Notes under the pieces: generated by a model
Seen by the model: only the letters and a program-made list of their open reading frames with translations
The model's database searches: none
Told to the model about the DNA's origin: nothing
Origin: Anaeramoeba ignava
Lineage: Eukaryota > Metamonada > Anaeramoebidae
Reading direction: 5' to 3'
Length of the DNA stretch: 64,000 bases
Assembly (NCBI GenBank): GCA_028826165.1
Contig: JAPDFW010000136.1
Coordinates: 197,501 to 261,500, forward strand
Program-made: the position numbers and the translations under genes
Part shown: positions 35,168 through 46,903 of the stretch, piece after piece
Position numbering within the stretch: the first letter of the stretch is position 1
Layout: each line of letters starts with the position of its first letter

Positions 35168-36860
35168 TTAAATGAAATAAGATTCAAGTTCATCAACAAC
35201 CCATTTATTAGGAGAACCAGCTAAATAACTTTTAGCTTCATTTGTTCCTTCTTTAATTCCATTAGGTAGATTATAACTACAACCAAAATTTGACCAACCA
35301 GTTTGTAAATCAGAATTAATTCCAAAATCAGCTCCATTACCAAAAACTGGACCATAACTTAAATAAGAATAAATTGCACGAACTTTGCCATTATATGTAA
35401 ACTTTGCAGGTATTCTATCCCCTTTATCATTTCTTAATGAAAAAATAAATGCATTTGAATCATTAATGTTTCTTGTATTTCCATTAAATCCAACTTGAGT
35501 AAAACCTCCAAAAATAAAATTATCTTTTGTTTTGATAATAACTAATGTTTTTCCTTTCCCATCAACTGCTTTATGCCAATTTTGAGAATCAAATCCATCT
35601 CTTTTTGCTGAAAATCCTTTTTTCATTTTAGAAAAAAAATCATTATCATTTATCCATTCTTGTAATTTATTAACATATTCAATATCTTTAATAATTTCTG
35701 AATCTGAAAATTGAGGAAAATTCTTTCTTAATTCAATCTCCATTTGATATTGATCAAAAATAGGTTTCATTTTCTCATTCTCTTCTTTCATTTTCTCAAC
35801 TTCTTTGTTTTTATCTTCAATTTCTTTGTTTTTATCTTCAATTTCCTTTTCTTTGTTTTCAACTTCTTTCTTCCATTTCTCTTCAATTTCAATTTTCATT
35901 TGTTGATTTTCTTTCTCTTTATCTTCAACTTCTTTCTTCCATTTCTCTTCAATTTCCTTCTCTTTCTTTTCAATTTCTTTTTGATTATCTTGAATAACTT
36001 TGTTTTGAATATCAACTAAAAAAGATTTAGGAAAAAAATCAAATTGTTTTAATTTATCAAAATCTTGTTTTGAAATTGAATCTTTATCAAATAATGAAAA
36101 AAAAGAATGAAATAATCTTTTCTTTTCAATTCCCTTTTCTTTTTCTTTTTCTTTTTCTTTTTCTTTCTTTCCTTTTAATCTTTGATTTCTTTTTTCAATC
36201 CAATTATTTAAAAATTGAAAAAAATCAAATTGAAAAATTTCTTTTTTTTCTTGTTTAAATTGAATAAATTTGATAATTTCTTCTTTAGTTAAATTGAATA
36301 AATTTTCATTATTTTGAATTTGGGAAAAATTTTGATTTATTAATTCAAAACATTTTATTTCAATTTCATTTGAATTTAAATTTCGATTTTGGAATAAAAA
36401 TTGGAAAAAATTTGAATAATTAATTGAATTTGAAATTTTTTTTTGAATAATTTCTTTCAATAAATCTAATTTAAAATAAATTGAAATTTCCAATAATTGG
36501 AGAAGATTTTCTTGATTCTCAAAAAGAAATATTTCCATAATAAATATAACTCAAAATTGATTCCATTTCTTTTTATTAAATTGATTTAAAAAGAAATAGA
36601 AAGAGATTCTTGCCTTAATGACTCATTAAAAAAGGAGATCTTGAAGATAAAATTGATTTATGAACTTTAATTTCAAAAGGATTTGATTTATTCTCAACAA
36701 AAATTGAAAAATCTTTAAATGAATTTCCATTTAAAAGGTTTGAATAATCTTTAATTAAATTTTTTGTTACTTTTTTTTCTAAATTTTTCATTTCATTTTC
36801 ATTTTCATTTTGATTTTGATTTGCATTTTCAATTTGGTTATTATTATTATTATTATCCAT
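35168..36860 (-). CDS. BTB-TLDc protein, copy B (frame breaks in the BTB domain)
   Basis: Same architecture as copy A. ATG at 36860, BTB start intact to HKSILSSRSPF, then four homopolymer length differences against copy A between about 36525 and 36640. From 36538 a continuous frame runs through the BACK-like region, a longer coiled coil (DKNKEIEDKNKEVEKMKEEN) and the TLDc domain (FSAKRDGFDSQNWHKAVDGK, FIFGGFTQVGFNGNTRN, YLAGSPNKW, ending VDELESYFI). TLDc differences from copy A cluster around the surface segment before FGNGADFGI. Either several consensus errors fall within 110 bases or this copy has lost its BTB. The conserved TLDc frame argues for recent function. Confidence 0.75.
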
Positions 36861-37946
36861 TTTGTTTTTGTTTTTGTGTTTTGTTTTTGTTTTTAAAAAG
36901 GAAAAATGAAAAAAAAATGAAAAATGAATAAAAAAAGTGGATTTTGAAAATAAATAAAAATATAAAAAATGAGAATAAATTTAAATTAATAATTAATTTA
37001 ATTTTCTTTTTAATTTATTATTTTAAATTAATTTATTAATAAATTATTATTATTTTTATTAATTTTTATTATTAAAAAAAAAGGAAAATTATTTTAATTT
37101 AATTTTTAATTTAATTTTTTTTTTTGGAATTTAAAAATTATTAATAAATTTAAATTTTAAAAACAAATTTCCAAATTAATATTAATTCAATTTAATTCAA
37201 AAAGATAAAATTTTAATTTCAAAAATCAATTTTCAAAATATGTTTAAATAATAAAATATTTAAATCTAAAACATTAAATTATTATTTTAATAATAAAATT
37301 AAATATTAAATTATATTTTTAAATTAATTTATAAATTAAATATTTAAATTAAACTTATTCTTATTTTTATATTTATATGTTTAAATATTTAAATAATAAA
37401 ATATTTAAATCTAAAACAATAAATTATTATTTTAATAATAAAATTAAATATTAAATTATATTTTTAAATTAATTTTTAAATTAAATATTAAATTAAACCT
37501 ATTCTTCATTTTTATATTTTATGTTAAATATTTAAATAATAAAATATTTAAATCTAAAACATTAAATTATTATTTTAATAATAAAAATTAAATATTAAAT
37601 TATATTTTTAAATTAATTTATAAATTAAATATTAAATTAAATTTATTCTCATTTTTTATATTTATATGTTTAATATTTAAATAATAAAATATTTAAATCT
37701 AAAACAATAAATTATTATTTTAATAATAAAATTAAATATTAAATTATATTTTTAAATTAATTTATAAATTGAATATTAAATTAAATTTATTCTCATTTTT
37801 TATATTTATATGTTTAATATTTAAATAATAAAATATTTAAATCTAAAACATTAAATTATTATTTTAAATAACAAAATTAAATATTAAATTATATTTTTAA
37901 ATTAATTTATAAATTAAATATTAAATTAAACTTGTTCTCATTTTCT
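36861..37946. repeat. AT-rich intergenic region with 144-bp tandem array, five copies
   Basis: The marker tctaaaac occurs at about 37265, 37410, 37553, 37698 and 37842, spacing 143-145 bp, the same unit as at 32590-33450. The first 300 bp are poly-A/T and should include the promoter of BTB-TLDc copy B. Confidence 0.8.
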
Positions 37947-39713
37947 TTATTGATTTTGATTATTAAATTTTTTAATTAATAAATCAAATAAATTTGGATT
38001 TGTTTGATTTAATTGAAAATAATCAATTCCTGTTTCTAAGTCATCAATAATTTCTTGTATAATTTGAATCCCATTTTTAATTTGATTTGAATAAATCCAA
38101 TATTCTAATATTTGAAATGATTTATTACTTAATTCACTATAATCTGTAACTTTATTAGAAGTATCTTCTGTTACAGATAAAAACATTCCTCGATATAATT
38201 CACTTCTCATTATTAATATTAATTTAGGAAATTTATATTGTTTTTCTTTTCTTTCAATTATAAAATCTTTTTCATTTTCATTTTCATTTTCATTTAAATA
38301 AATTCTTTTCATTGTTTCTTCAATTTTTTCATTTGAATTTATAATTTCTTTGATTTCTGAATATAATTTTGGATTTATTTTGAATTTGTTTGAATAAATC
38401 ATTTCAAATATTTGATTTGATTCTTTAATTGATTTTTTTGAAATAATTTCTTGAAGTTTTTCAATTTGATTTTGATCTTTTAATCTATATTTCAATATTA
38501 ATTTATGAGCTTTGATTATTTCTCCATTTTCGGTTTTAAATGAAATATCACAAAATTCTTTTCTTTCAAATAATTTTATCAAATCTTCTTCAAGATTGGA
38601 AAAAGAAGAAGGAGAATAATAAAGAAATGAATGATAAGATCCACAATAAAGATGATAATTAGAAATTTCTTCATTAAATCTTAATTTAGGAAGTTCAATT
38701 TGAATTGGAATTCTTTGCGTTTCTGTATCTTCAGTTCCTAATTGACCATGAGAGTTATTTCCAAATCCTATCATTTTTGAATTAGAAGTTAAAATCAAAG
38801 TATGATTGTCTCCAACAGAAAAATCAAGAATATTATCATCATTTTCAAATAAAGATGATTTGACTTCAGTAAATTCATAAGTATTTTCATCTTTGCCAAG
38901 TCCATTAAATTGAGAATAACCACATGAATAAAGTTTTCTTTTTGGATTTTCATTTTCAATCAACATTATTGAATGATAATAACTAGTTTGAATATCAATT
39001 ATTTTGCCTTTTGGAATATTTTGGATTTTGGTTAATTTTTTGATATATGTTTCTTTTCTTGATTCTCCTAATCCAATTTGACCGTTTCCATTATATCCGC
39101 ATCCAAATAATTCTTGATTTAAATTTAAAAGAAAAACATGAAATGAATTGTTTCCTGAAAATATTTTAGAAACATTTTTCATCATTAAAATTGGTTTTTC
39201 TGTTTTTTTAAGTGTTTCAGAATCAAATCCAAGTTGACCATAAGAGTTTGAACCAATTCCATAAGCATTTTGATTTGAAGTTAATAAATAAATTGAACTA
39301 GCTCCAGAAACAATATCTTCAATTATTCTATCATTTTTATCTTCAATTAATGATGAAATATTAATAAATTGATTTGGATTATTTGGATTAATATTATTTC
39401 CTTTTGCAAATACATTTCCTTCTATTGTTAAAATAGCTTCATTTCCATAATTACCAAAAGTTACTTTTTGAATATTTTCAATTTGAATTTTTTCAGGATT
39501 TTGATTTGAGTCTTCTGAAGATTCAAATAGTTTCCCATTTTCAAAAAGGAAAAATACTGATGAATTTGATGATAGAATTTGTTTAATTTGTTTTTCATTT
39601 TCATTTTCATTTTCATTTTCAAATTTAAATTGAGTTGGTTTTGTTATTTTTTCTGGTTCATTTTCTAAAAGTTTTGGAGATGCATTGTGACCAAAAAATA
39701 AAATTTCATTCAT
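37947..39713 (-). CDS. RCC1-BTB protein, paralogue 1
   Basis: 588 aa, intact single exon. Residues 1 to about 375 form an RCC1-type beta-propeller: repeats such as AYGIGSNSYGQLGFDSETLK, LFGCGYNGNGQIGLGESRK, KLYSCGYSQFNGLGKDEN and MIGFGNNSHGQLGTEDTE carry the G-x-N-x-x-GQLG signature. Then comes a BTB half (EDLIKLFERKEFCDISFKTE, AHKLILKYRL), an ENENEN spacer and a second BTB half (KFPKLILIMRSELYRGMFL, then YSELSNKSFQILEYWIYS). Propellers of this type serve as protein-interaction platforms and BTB domains as dimerisation or Cullin-3 adaptors. A ubiquitin-ligase adaptor role is inferred. The (Glu-Asn)n spacer at residue about 35 and the one near 480 come from TTTTCA hexamers. Confidence 0.88.
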   Translation of the reverse strand: MNEILFFGHNASPKLLENEPEKITKPTQFKFENENENENEKQIKQILSSNSSVFFLFENGKLFESSEDSNQNPEKIQIENIQKVTFGNYGNEAILTIEGNVFAKGNNINPNNPNQFINISSLIEDKNDRIIEDIVSGASSIYLLTSNQNAYGIGSNSYGQLGFDSETLKKTEKPILMMKNVSKIFSGNNSFHVFLLNLNQELFGCGYNGNGQIGLGESRKETYIKKLTKIQNIPKGKIIDIQTSYYHSIMLIENENPKRKLYSCGYSQFNGLGKDENTYEFTEVKSSLFENDDNILDFSVGDNHTLILTSNSKMIGFGNNSHGQLGTEDTETQRIPIQIELPKLRFNEEISNYHLYCGSYHSFLYYSPSSFSNLEEDLIKLFERKEFCDISFKTENGEIIKAHKLILKYRLKDQNQIEKLQEIISKKSIKESNQIFEMIYSNKFKINPKLYSEIKEIINSNEKIEETMKRIYLNENENENEKDFIIERKEKQYKFPKLILIMRSELYRGMFLSVTEDTSNKVTDYSELSNKSFQILEYWIYSNQIKNGIQIIQEIIDDLETGIDYFQLNQTNPNLFDLLIKKFNNQNQ

Positions 39714-40217
39714 TTTTAAAATGAAAAAAATGAAAAAAATGATTTTTAATTTTGATTTTAATTTTAATTTTAATTTTAATTTTAATTTTAATTTTAATTT
39801 TAATTTTAATTTTGATTTTAATTTTAATTTTAATTTTAATTTTAATTTTAATTTTAATTTTAATTTTAATTTTAATTTAAATTTTAATTTTAATTTTAAT
39901 TTTGATTTTAATTTTAATTTTAATTTTTGATTTTAATTTTAATTTTAATTTTAATTTTAATTTTAATTTTAATTTTAATTTAAATTTTGATTTTAATTTT
40001 AATTTTTAATTTTAATTTTAATTTAAATTTTAATTTTAATTTTAATTTAAATTTTAATTTAATTTAATTTTAATTTTAATTTTGATTTTAATTTTAATTT
40101 TAATTTTAATTTTTATTTTTAATTTTTTGATTTTAATTTTGATTATTATTTTTAATTTTAATTTTAATTTAAATTTTAATTTTAATTTTAATTTAAATTT
40201 TAATTTTGATTTTAATT
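39714..40217. repeat. Hexamer tract AATTTT between RCC1-BTB genes
   Basis: About 80 copies of AATTTT, with GATTTT and AATTTA variants, fill the whole gap between two minus-strand RCC1-BTB genes. No coding signal is seen; open frames such as (Asn-Phe)n are by-products. Confidence 0.85.
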
Positions 40218-41993
40218 TTAATTTTGATTATTAAATTTTTTAATTAATAAATCAAATAAATTTGGATTTGTTTGATTTAATTGAAAATAATCAATTCCTG
40301 TTTCTAAGTCATCAATGATTTCTTGTGTAATTTGAATTCCATTTTTAATTTGATTTGAATAAATCCAATATTCTAATATTTGAAATGATTTATTACTTAA
40401 TTCACTATAATCTGTAACTTTATTAGAAGTATCTTCTGTTACAGATAAAAACATTCCTCGATATAATTCACTTCTCATTATTAATATTAATTTAGGAAAT
40501 TTATATTGTTTTTCTTTTCTTTCAATAATAAAATCTTTTTCATTTTCATTTTCATTTTCATTTAAATAAATTCTTTTCATTGTTTCTTCAATTTTTTCAT
40601 TTGAATTTATAATTTCTTTAATTTCATAATATAATTTTGGATTTATTATTCTGTTTGAATAAATCATTTCAAATATTTGATTTGATTCTTTAATTGATTT
40701 TTTTGAAATAATTTCTTGAAGTTTTTCAATTTGATTTTGATCTTTTAATCTGTATTTCAATATTAATTTATGAGCTTTGATTATTTCTCCATTTTTGGTT
40801 TTAAATGAAATATTACAAAATTCTTTTCTTCTAAATAATTTTATCAAATCTTCTTCAAGATTGGAAAAGGAAGGAGGGGAATAATAAAGAAATGAGTTTT
40901 CATCTCCACAAGAAATATGATAATTATAAATATCTTCATTAAATCTTAATTTAGGAAGTTCAATTTGAATTGGAATTGGTTGCTCTTTTGTATTTCCAGT
41001 TCCTAATTGACCACAATCATTACCTCCAAATCCAATTAATTTTGAATTAGAAGTTAAAATCAAAGTATGTTGATATCCAACAGAAAAATCAAGAATATAA
41101 TCATTTTCAAATAAAGATGATTTGATTTCAGTAAATTCATCAATATTTTCATCTTCACCTTTGCCAAGTCCATTATATCCATAATATCCACATGAATAAA
41201 ATTTTCTTTTTTCATCTCCATCTTCAATCAACATTATTGATTGGGAATTTCCACATTGAATATCAATTATTTTGCCTTTTGGAATATTTTGGATCTTGGT
41301 TAATTTTTGTATTTTTGATTCTTCTTTTCTTGATTCTCCTAATCCAAGTTGGCCATAATTATTCCAGCCACAACAAAATAATTCTTGATTTGAATTTAAA
41401 AGAAAAACATGATATGAAATAATTCCTGAAAATATTTTAGAAACATTTTTCATCATTAAAATTGGTTTTTCTGTTTTTTGAAGTTTTTTAGGATCAAAAC
41501 CAAGTTGACAATTTCCATTTGAACCAATTCCATAAACATTTTGATTTGAAGTTAATAAGTAAATTGACTGAGCAGAACAAGCAATATCTTGAATTATTCT
41601 ATCATTTGTATCTTCAATTAATGATGAAATATTGATAAATTCATTTGATTTTTTTGAATTAATATTTATCCCTTTTGCAAATACATTTCCTTCTATTGTT
41701 AAAATAGCTTCATTTCGAAAACTAACAGTTACTTTTTGAATATTTTCTTCAATTTGGATTTTTTCAGGATCTGGATTTATATCTCTGGAATATGGATCAT
41801 TTAAATATTCTATTGCTTTTCCATTTTTAAAAAGGAAAATTGTTGCAAATAAACCTGATGAAATTTGTTTAATTTGTTTTTCATTTTCATTTTCATTTTC
41901 AAATTTAAATTGAATTGGTTTTTTTATTGAATCTGGTTTATTTGGGAAAAATTGTGGATCTTGATTATCACCAAAAAATAAAATTTCATTCAT
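40218..41993 (-). CDS. RCC1-BTB protein, paralogue 2
   Basis: 591 aa, intact. Same design as paralogue 1: propeller repeats (VYGIGSNGNCQLGFDPKKLQ, LFCCGWNNYGQLGLGESRK, KFYSCGYYGYNGLGKGED, LIGFGGNDCGQLGTGNTK), then the BTB half with RRKEFCNISFKTKNGE and AHKLILKYRL, and the second BTB half. The C-terminal 120 residues are almost identical to paralogue 1 and to the fragments at 29151 and 33469, while the propeller differs at many loop residues. That is the pattern expected if binding loops diversify on a fixed BTB base, or if gene conversion homogenises the tails. Confidence 0.88.
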   Translation of the reverse strand: MNEILFFGDNQDPQFFPNKPDSIKKPIQFKFENENENEKQIKQISSGLFATIFLFKNGKAIEYLNDPYSRDINPDPEKIQIEENIQKVTVSFRNEAILTIEGNVFAKGININSKKSNEFINISSLIEDTNDRIIQDIACSAQSIYLLTSNQNVYGIGSNGNCQLGFDPKKLQKTEKPILMMKNVSKIFSGIISYHVFLLNSNQELFCCGWNNYGQLGLGESRKEESKIQKLTKIQNIPKGKIIDIQCGNSQSIMLIEDGDEKRKFYSCGYYGYNGLGKGEDENIDEFTEIKSSLFENDYILDFSVGYQHTLILTSNSKLIGFGGNDCGQLGTGNTKEQPIPIQIELPKLRFNEDIYNYHISCGDENSFLYYSPPSFSNLEEDLIKLFRRKEFCNISFKTKNGEIIKAHKLILKYRLKDQNQIEKLQEIISKKSIKESNQIFEMIYSNRIINPKLYYEIKEIINSNEKIEETMKRIYLNENENENEKDFIIERKEKQYKFPKLILIMRSELYRGMFLSVTEDTSNKVTDYSELSNKSFQILEYWIYSNQIKNGIQITQEIIDDLETGIDYFQLNQTNPNLFDLLIKKFNNQN

Positions 41994-42053
41994 TTTTGAA
42001 ATGAAAAAAAATGAAAAAAAATGAAAAAATGAATTTTGGTTTTAATTGTTTTT

Positions 42054-45000
42054 TTAAATATTTTTTAATGTTTTCTTTCCAAAATTTTGAATTTCTTGAT
42101 TTTTTGGAAAACGTTTTAAAGCTTGTTTAATGCATTCATTTCCTTTAGATCTTCTTATTCCCATTTTATTCTCTAATTTATTTGAATTTTAAATTTTGAA
42201 TTTTGAATTTAAATTTAATTTTGATTTTGATTTTGATTTTTGATTTTTACCTTTATTTAAAGAAATATGATATAAAATTAAACATCCAAATTTTTGGATT
42301 AATTCAGAATTTGGGAAATTATTCATTGTTTTAATTATAATTTCAATTCCATTTAATTCAATAATTTCAATTCCATCCAATTCAATAATTTCATTTCTGT
42401 TTAATTGAATAATTTTGTTCTTGTTTTCTGTTTTATTTTGTTTTTTGTTTTATGAGAATTAATAAGTTCAAAATAAAAATAATAAAATAATAAAAATCAT
42501 TTTACCTTTGTTATCAATTAAATTTGATAAAGATTCAAATGCTTTAATTTGGATATTTTGATTTGTTGGGAAATTAATAATTGCTTTTATAATTGTTTCA
42601 ATTCCATTTATTTCTCCAATTTGAATTTTAATTTCTGTTTTTAATTTTTGATTTAAGTATTAATATTGATTTAAATATTAATATTGATTTATATTTTACC
42701 ATTATCATTAGAAATATTAGATAAAATTTCAAATCCTTTATTTTGAATATTTTCATTTGTTGAGAAATTAATCATTGCTTGAATAACTGCTTCAATTCCA
42801 TTTAATTCTTTTATTGCGTTTTTAATTTCTATTTTTATATATTTATAAATTAAATATTTAGATTTAAATATTTATTGATTGATTTATATTTTACCATTAT
42901 CATTAGAAAGAATAGATAAAATTTCTAATGTTTTATTTTGAATATTTTCTTTTGTTGGGAAATTAATCATTGATTGAATAATTGCTTCAATTCCATTGAT
43001 TTTTTTTATTGTGCTTTTAATTTCTATTTTTATATTTATAAATTAAATATTTATATTTGAATTAATTATGTTTGATTAATATTTTACCCTTATTATCTAA
43101 AATATTCATTAAAACTTTAAATCCTTGATTTTGAATATTTTTATTTGTTGGGAAATTAATCATTGCTTTTATAATCATTTCAATTCCATTTAATTCTAAA
43201 ATTTTAATTTTCTTAACTATTGTTTTATTGTTATTATTATTATTAATAATAATTTGTTTTTTGTTTGAATTATAATTTTATAATTTACATTTATCATTAG
43301 AAATAATAGATAAAAATCCACATCCTTGATTTTGAATATTTTGATTTTTTGAGAAATTAATCATTGCTTTTATAATCATTTCAATTCCATTTAATTCTAG
43401 AATTTTATCTAAATTCACTAATAATATTTTTTTTTTTTGATTTTGAAAAAAGAAAGAAGAAATGAATATGATTAATAATATTTGTTTTATAATATTTATT
43501 TATGGATATAATTTACTTGAGTTTTTAGAAAAATTAAATAAAGCTTCAAATGCTTTTTCTTGAATTTGTTCATTATTTGAGAAATTAATCATTGCTTTAA
43601 TAACTGGTTCAATTCCATTTATATTTTTTAAGTAATAGGCATTATCTAATAATTATAAAATCAAAAATTAAAAATAAAATTTTGTTTTTGAAGATATTTT
43701 TGTGTTTTTTTTATTGATAAATAAATTACTAATATTAGTTGTAATATTTGATAAAATTCCACATCCATAATTTTGAATTTCTTCATTATTTGGAAAGTTA
43801 TTCATTGCTGCTATAATTTGATGAGAAACTTCATTTATGATCTTGTTTTGATTTTCTTTAAAGTTAATTAAATAATAAAATATTTTTGGAATAAATATAA
43901 GAATAAAGAAAAAATAAAATAAGATAAAAGTGGATTATGAAATGATAAATATCAAAATAATTTAATATTTTCAAATTATTTTTATTTTACCTTTATCAGT
44001 TGAAAGATTATAAACGGTTTTAAGTCCAAATTTTTGAATTTCTTCATTTTCATACCAACTATTCATTGCGTTACGAATTTGACTAATTCCATCTAATTCT
44101 CTAATTTTGATTTTATTTTCTATTTTTTTGGAAAGAAATTTAAAATCAATTTTGTTTTTAGATTTAATAAAAAAGATATAAAATAAATTAAAATCAATAA
44201 AAGAAAATAAAATAAATTGTTTATTCTTTTTATTATTTACCTTCATCTAAAGAAAAATTTGATAAAGCTTTACATATATTATAATAGATTTCTTGAGTAT
44301 AAAATACAGATTTTGTTAGATTTATTATTATTATTTCAATTCCATTTAATTCTTCAATTTTGATTCTGTTTTCTATTTTAATTTAATTAAATTTTGGATT
44401 AAAATTAATGGAAAATAATTTGTTTTATTTTGATTTCTCTCATTTATTTAATTTAATTAATAATTATTTACCTTTATTAAAAGAAAGATTTGTTAAAGCT
44501 TCACATCCATTAAATTGAATATCTCTATCATTTGGGAAATTAATCATTGATTTGATAATTGGTTCAATTCCATTTAATTCTCTAATTTGAATTTTGTTTT
44601 CTATTTTTGTTTTTTTAATTAATATTTTTTGATATAAATTTAATTAATAATAATTTACCATCATTAATAGAAATATTTGTTAAAACTTTACATCCACTAT
44701 TTTGAATATATTCATCATTTGGGAAATTAATCATTGATTGAATAATTGGTTCAATTCCATTTAATTCTTTAATTTGGATTTTGTTTTCTATTTTTGTTTA
44801 TTTTTCAAAAACAAGAAAAGTTTAATTTTTGATTTTTGATTTTTGGATTTTTTGATTTTTGGATTTTGATTTAGATTGAAAATGTTTAATAATAATTTAC
44901 CTTCATTAATAGAAATATTTGTTAAAGCTTCACATCCATTAAATTGAATATCTCTATTATTTGGGAAATTAATCATTGATTGAATAATTGGTTCAATTCC

Positions 45001-46903
45001 ATTTAATTCTTTAATTTGGATTTTGTTTTCTATTTTTGTTTATTAATTAATATTTTTGATATAAATTTAATTTAATTAATAATAATAATTTACCATCATT
45101 AATAGAAATATTTGATAAAACTTTACATCCACTATTTTGAATATCTTTATCATTTGGGAAATTAATCATTGATTGAATAATTGGTTCAATTCCATTTAAT
45201 TCTTTAATTTTGATTTTGTTTTCTATTTTTGTTTATTTTTCAAAAACAAGAAAAGTTTGATTTTTGGATTTTTGATTTTTGATTTTTGGATTTTTGGATT
45301 TTGATTTAGATTGAAAATGTTTAATAATAATTTACCTTTATTAATAGAAATATTTGTTAAAGCTTCACATCCATTAAATTGAATATCTCTATTATTTGGG
45401 AAATTAATCATTGATTGAATAATTGGTTCAATTCCATTTAATTCTTTAATTTTGATTTTGTTTTCTATTTTTGTTTATTTATTTAGTTAATTAATATTTT
45501 TTGATATAAATTTAATTTAATTAATAATAATAATTTACCATCATTAATAGAAATATTTGTTAAAACTTTACATCCACTATTTTGAATATATTCATCATTT
45601 GGGAAATTAATCATTGATTGAATAATTGGTTCAATTCCATTTAATTCTTTAATTTTGATTTTGTTTTCTAATTTTGTTTATTTTTCAAAAACAAGAAAAG
45701 TTTGATTTTTGATTTTTGATTTTTGATTTTTGATTGAATTATTATCAAATCTTTTATTTTTATGTTTTATTCTTGATTATTTACTTTCATTATGAGAAAT
45801 ATTAAATAAACTATCACAACTTTCAGATTGAATATTTGAATCTTTTTGAAACTTATTCATTGAATTAATTATTGGCTTAATTCCTTTTAATTTTCTAATT
45901 TCAATTTGATTTTCTATTTGTAATTTTTTTTTTGAGGAGAAAATAAATATTAAATTGATTATTTCTTTTGATTTATTTTTTTTTTTATTTACCATTATTT
46001 AAAGCAAGATTATTTAAGCATCTAATTCCTTGAAATTGAATATCTCTATTATTTGGAAAATTAATAATTGATTTAATAATTGGTTCAATTCCTTTCATTT
46101 CTTTAATTTCAATTTGATTTTCTATTTGTAATTTTTTTATTCAATTTAATTAAATTTAATTCAATTTTAATTTAATTTGGAAAATTGAAATTAAAATGGA
46201 AATTAAAATATTACGAGAATCAAAAGCAATATTAGCTAAAATTGAAATTGATTTTTCTTGAATAATTTGATTATTTGGAAAATTATTAATTGCTTTAAGA
46301 ATAAATAAAATTCCTTGATATTTTGCAATTTCAATTCCTTTTAATTTTTGGATTTCTTTATTTTTATTTTTTTAAATTAGTTTTGAATTTTGAATTAAAT
46401 TAAATTAAAAATAATATTATTTTACCTTCATTTTTTGTTGAAATTTTTTCTAAAATAAAACATCCATTTTCTTGAATTTTTTCATTTTTTGGAAATTGAT
46501 TAATTAAATTTATAATTTCTTCAATTGAAATTAATTCTAAATTATTTATATTTATAATATATTTAAATTTATTTAAATTTATTTATTTAGAAAGAATTTT
46601 TAAATAAATAAAATAAGAATAATAAAAATTTACTTTCATTTTCATTTTCATTTTGATTTTCATTTAAAAATGATTTTAAAAAGTTTTCTGCTTTTTTTTC
46701 TGTTTCTGGTTTTGTATTTTGATTATTATTATAATTATCAATATTATTGTTATAATTATTTTGAATTATATTGAATAAATTTTGTTGAAGTTCTTTAATT
46801 TGTTTATCTTTTTCATCCATTCTTTTTGAAGTTCATTAATTTGATTATCTTTTTCATTCATTCTTTTTGAAGTTCATTAATTTGATTTTTGAATTTGTTC
46901 CAT
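42054..46903 (-). CDS. Armadillo-repeat protein built from about 20 phase-1 symmetric exons
   Basis: The first exon (46903-46634) encodes a short coiled coil (DNQINELQKRMDEKDKQIKE) and an N/E-rich linker; two or three A-run slips near 46820-46890 break its frame. About 20 exons follow, each of about 129 nt, bounded by GTAAA donors and TAG acceptors. Each encodes one 43-residue repeat of the form IKELNGIEPIIQSMINFPNN, then RDIQFNGCEALTNISINEG, the ARM/HEAT-type helix set. Each starts with AA and ends with G, so every intron is phase 1. Donor positions run from about 46425 to 42250 at 190-250-bp spacing. The terminal exon ends in FGKKTLKNI at 42054. Exons at 44660-45670 alternate between two near-identical types, which shows recent two-exon duplications. 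A protein-binding superhelix is inferred; no partner can be named. Confidence 0.8.
44640..45740. repeat. Two-exon tandem duplications (~440 bp) within the ARM gene
   Basis: Exons at about 44660-44793, 45092-45227 and 45537-45670 share SINDGK/NSGCKVLTN sequence. Those at 44900-45030 and 45336-45466 share FNGCEALTN. Flanking introns are also shared, including caaaaacaagaaaagttt beside the first type. The repeat unit is therefore two exons with their introns. Confidence 0.8.

Larger units (their letters stand above)
33469..37946. repeat. Segmental duplication, unit 2
   Basis: Second copy of the unit at 29151-33468: RCC1-BTB tail fragment (33469-33805), AT filler, BTB-TLDc copy B, 144-bp array. 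It is followed directly by an intact RCC1-BTB gene, whose tail is the same sequence as the fragments. Confidence 0.8.
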
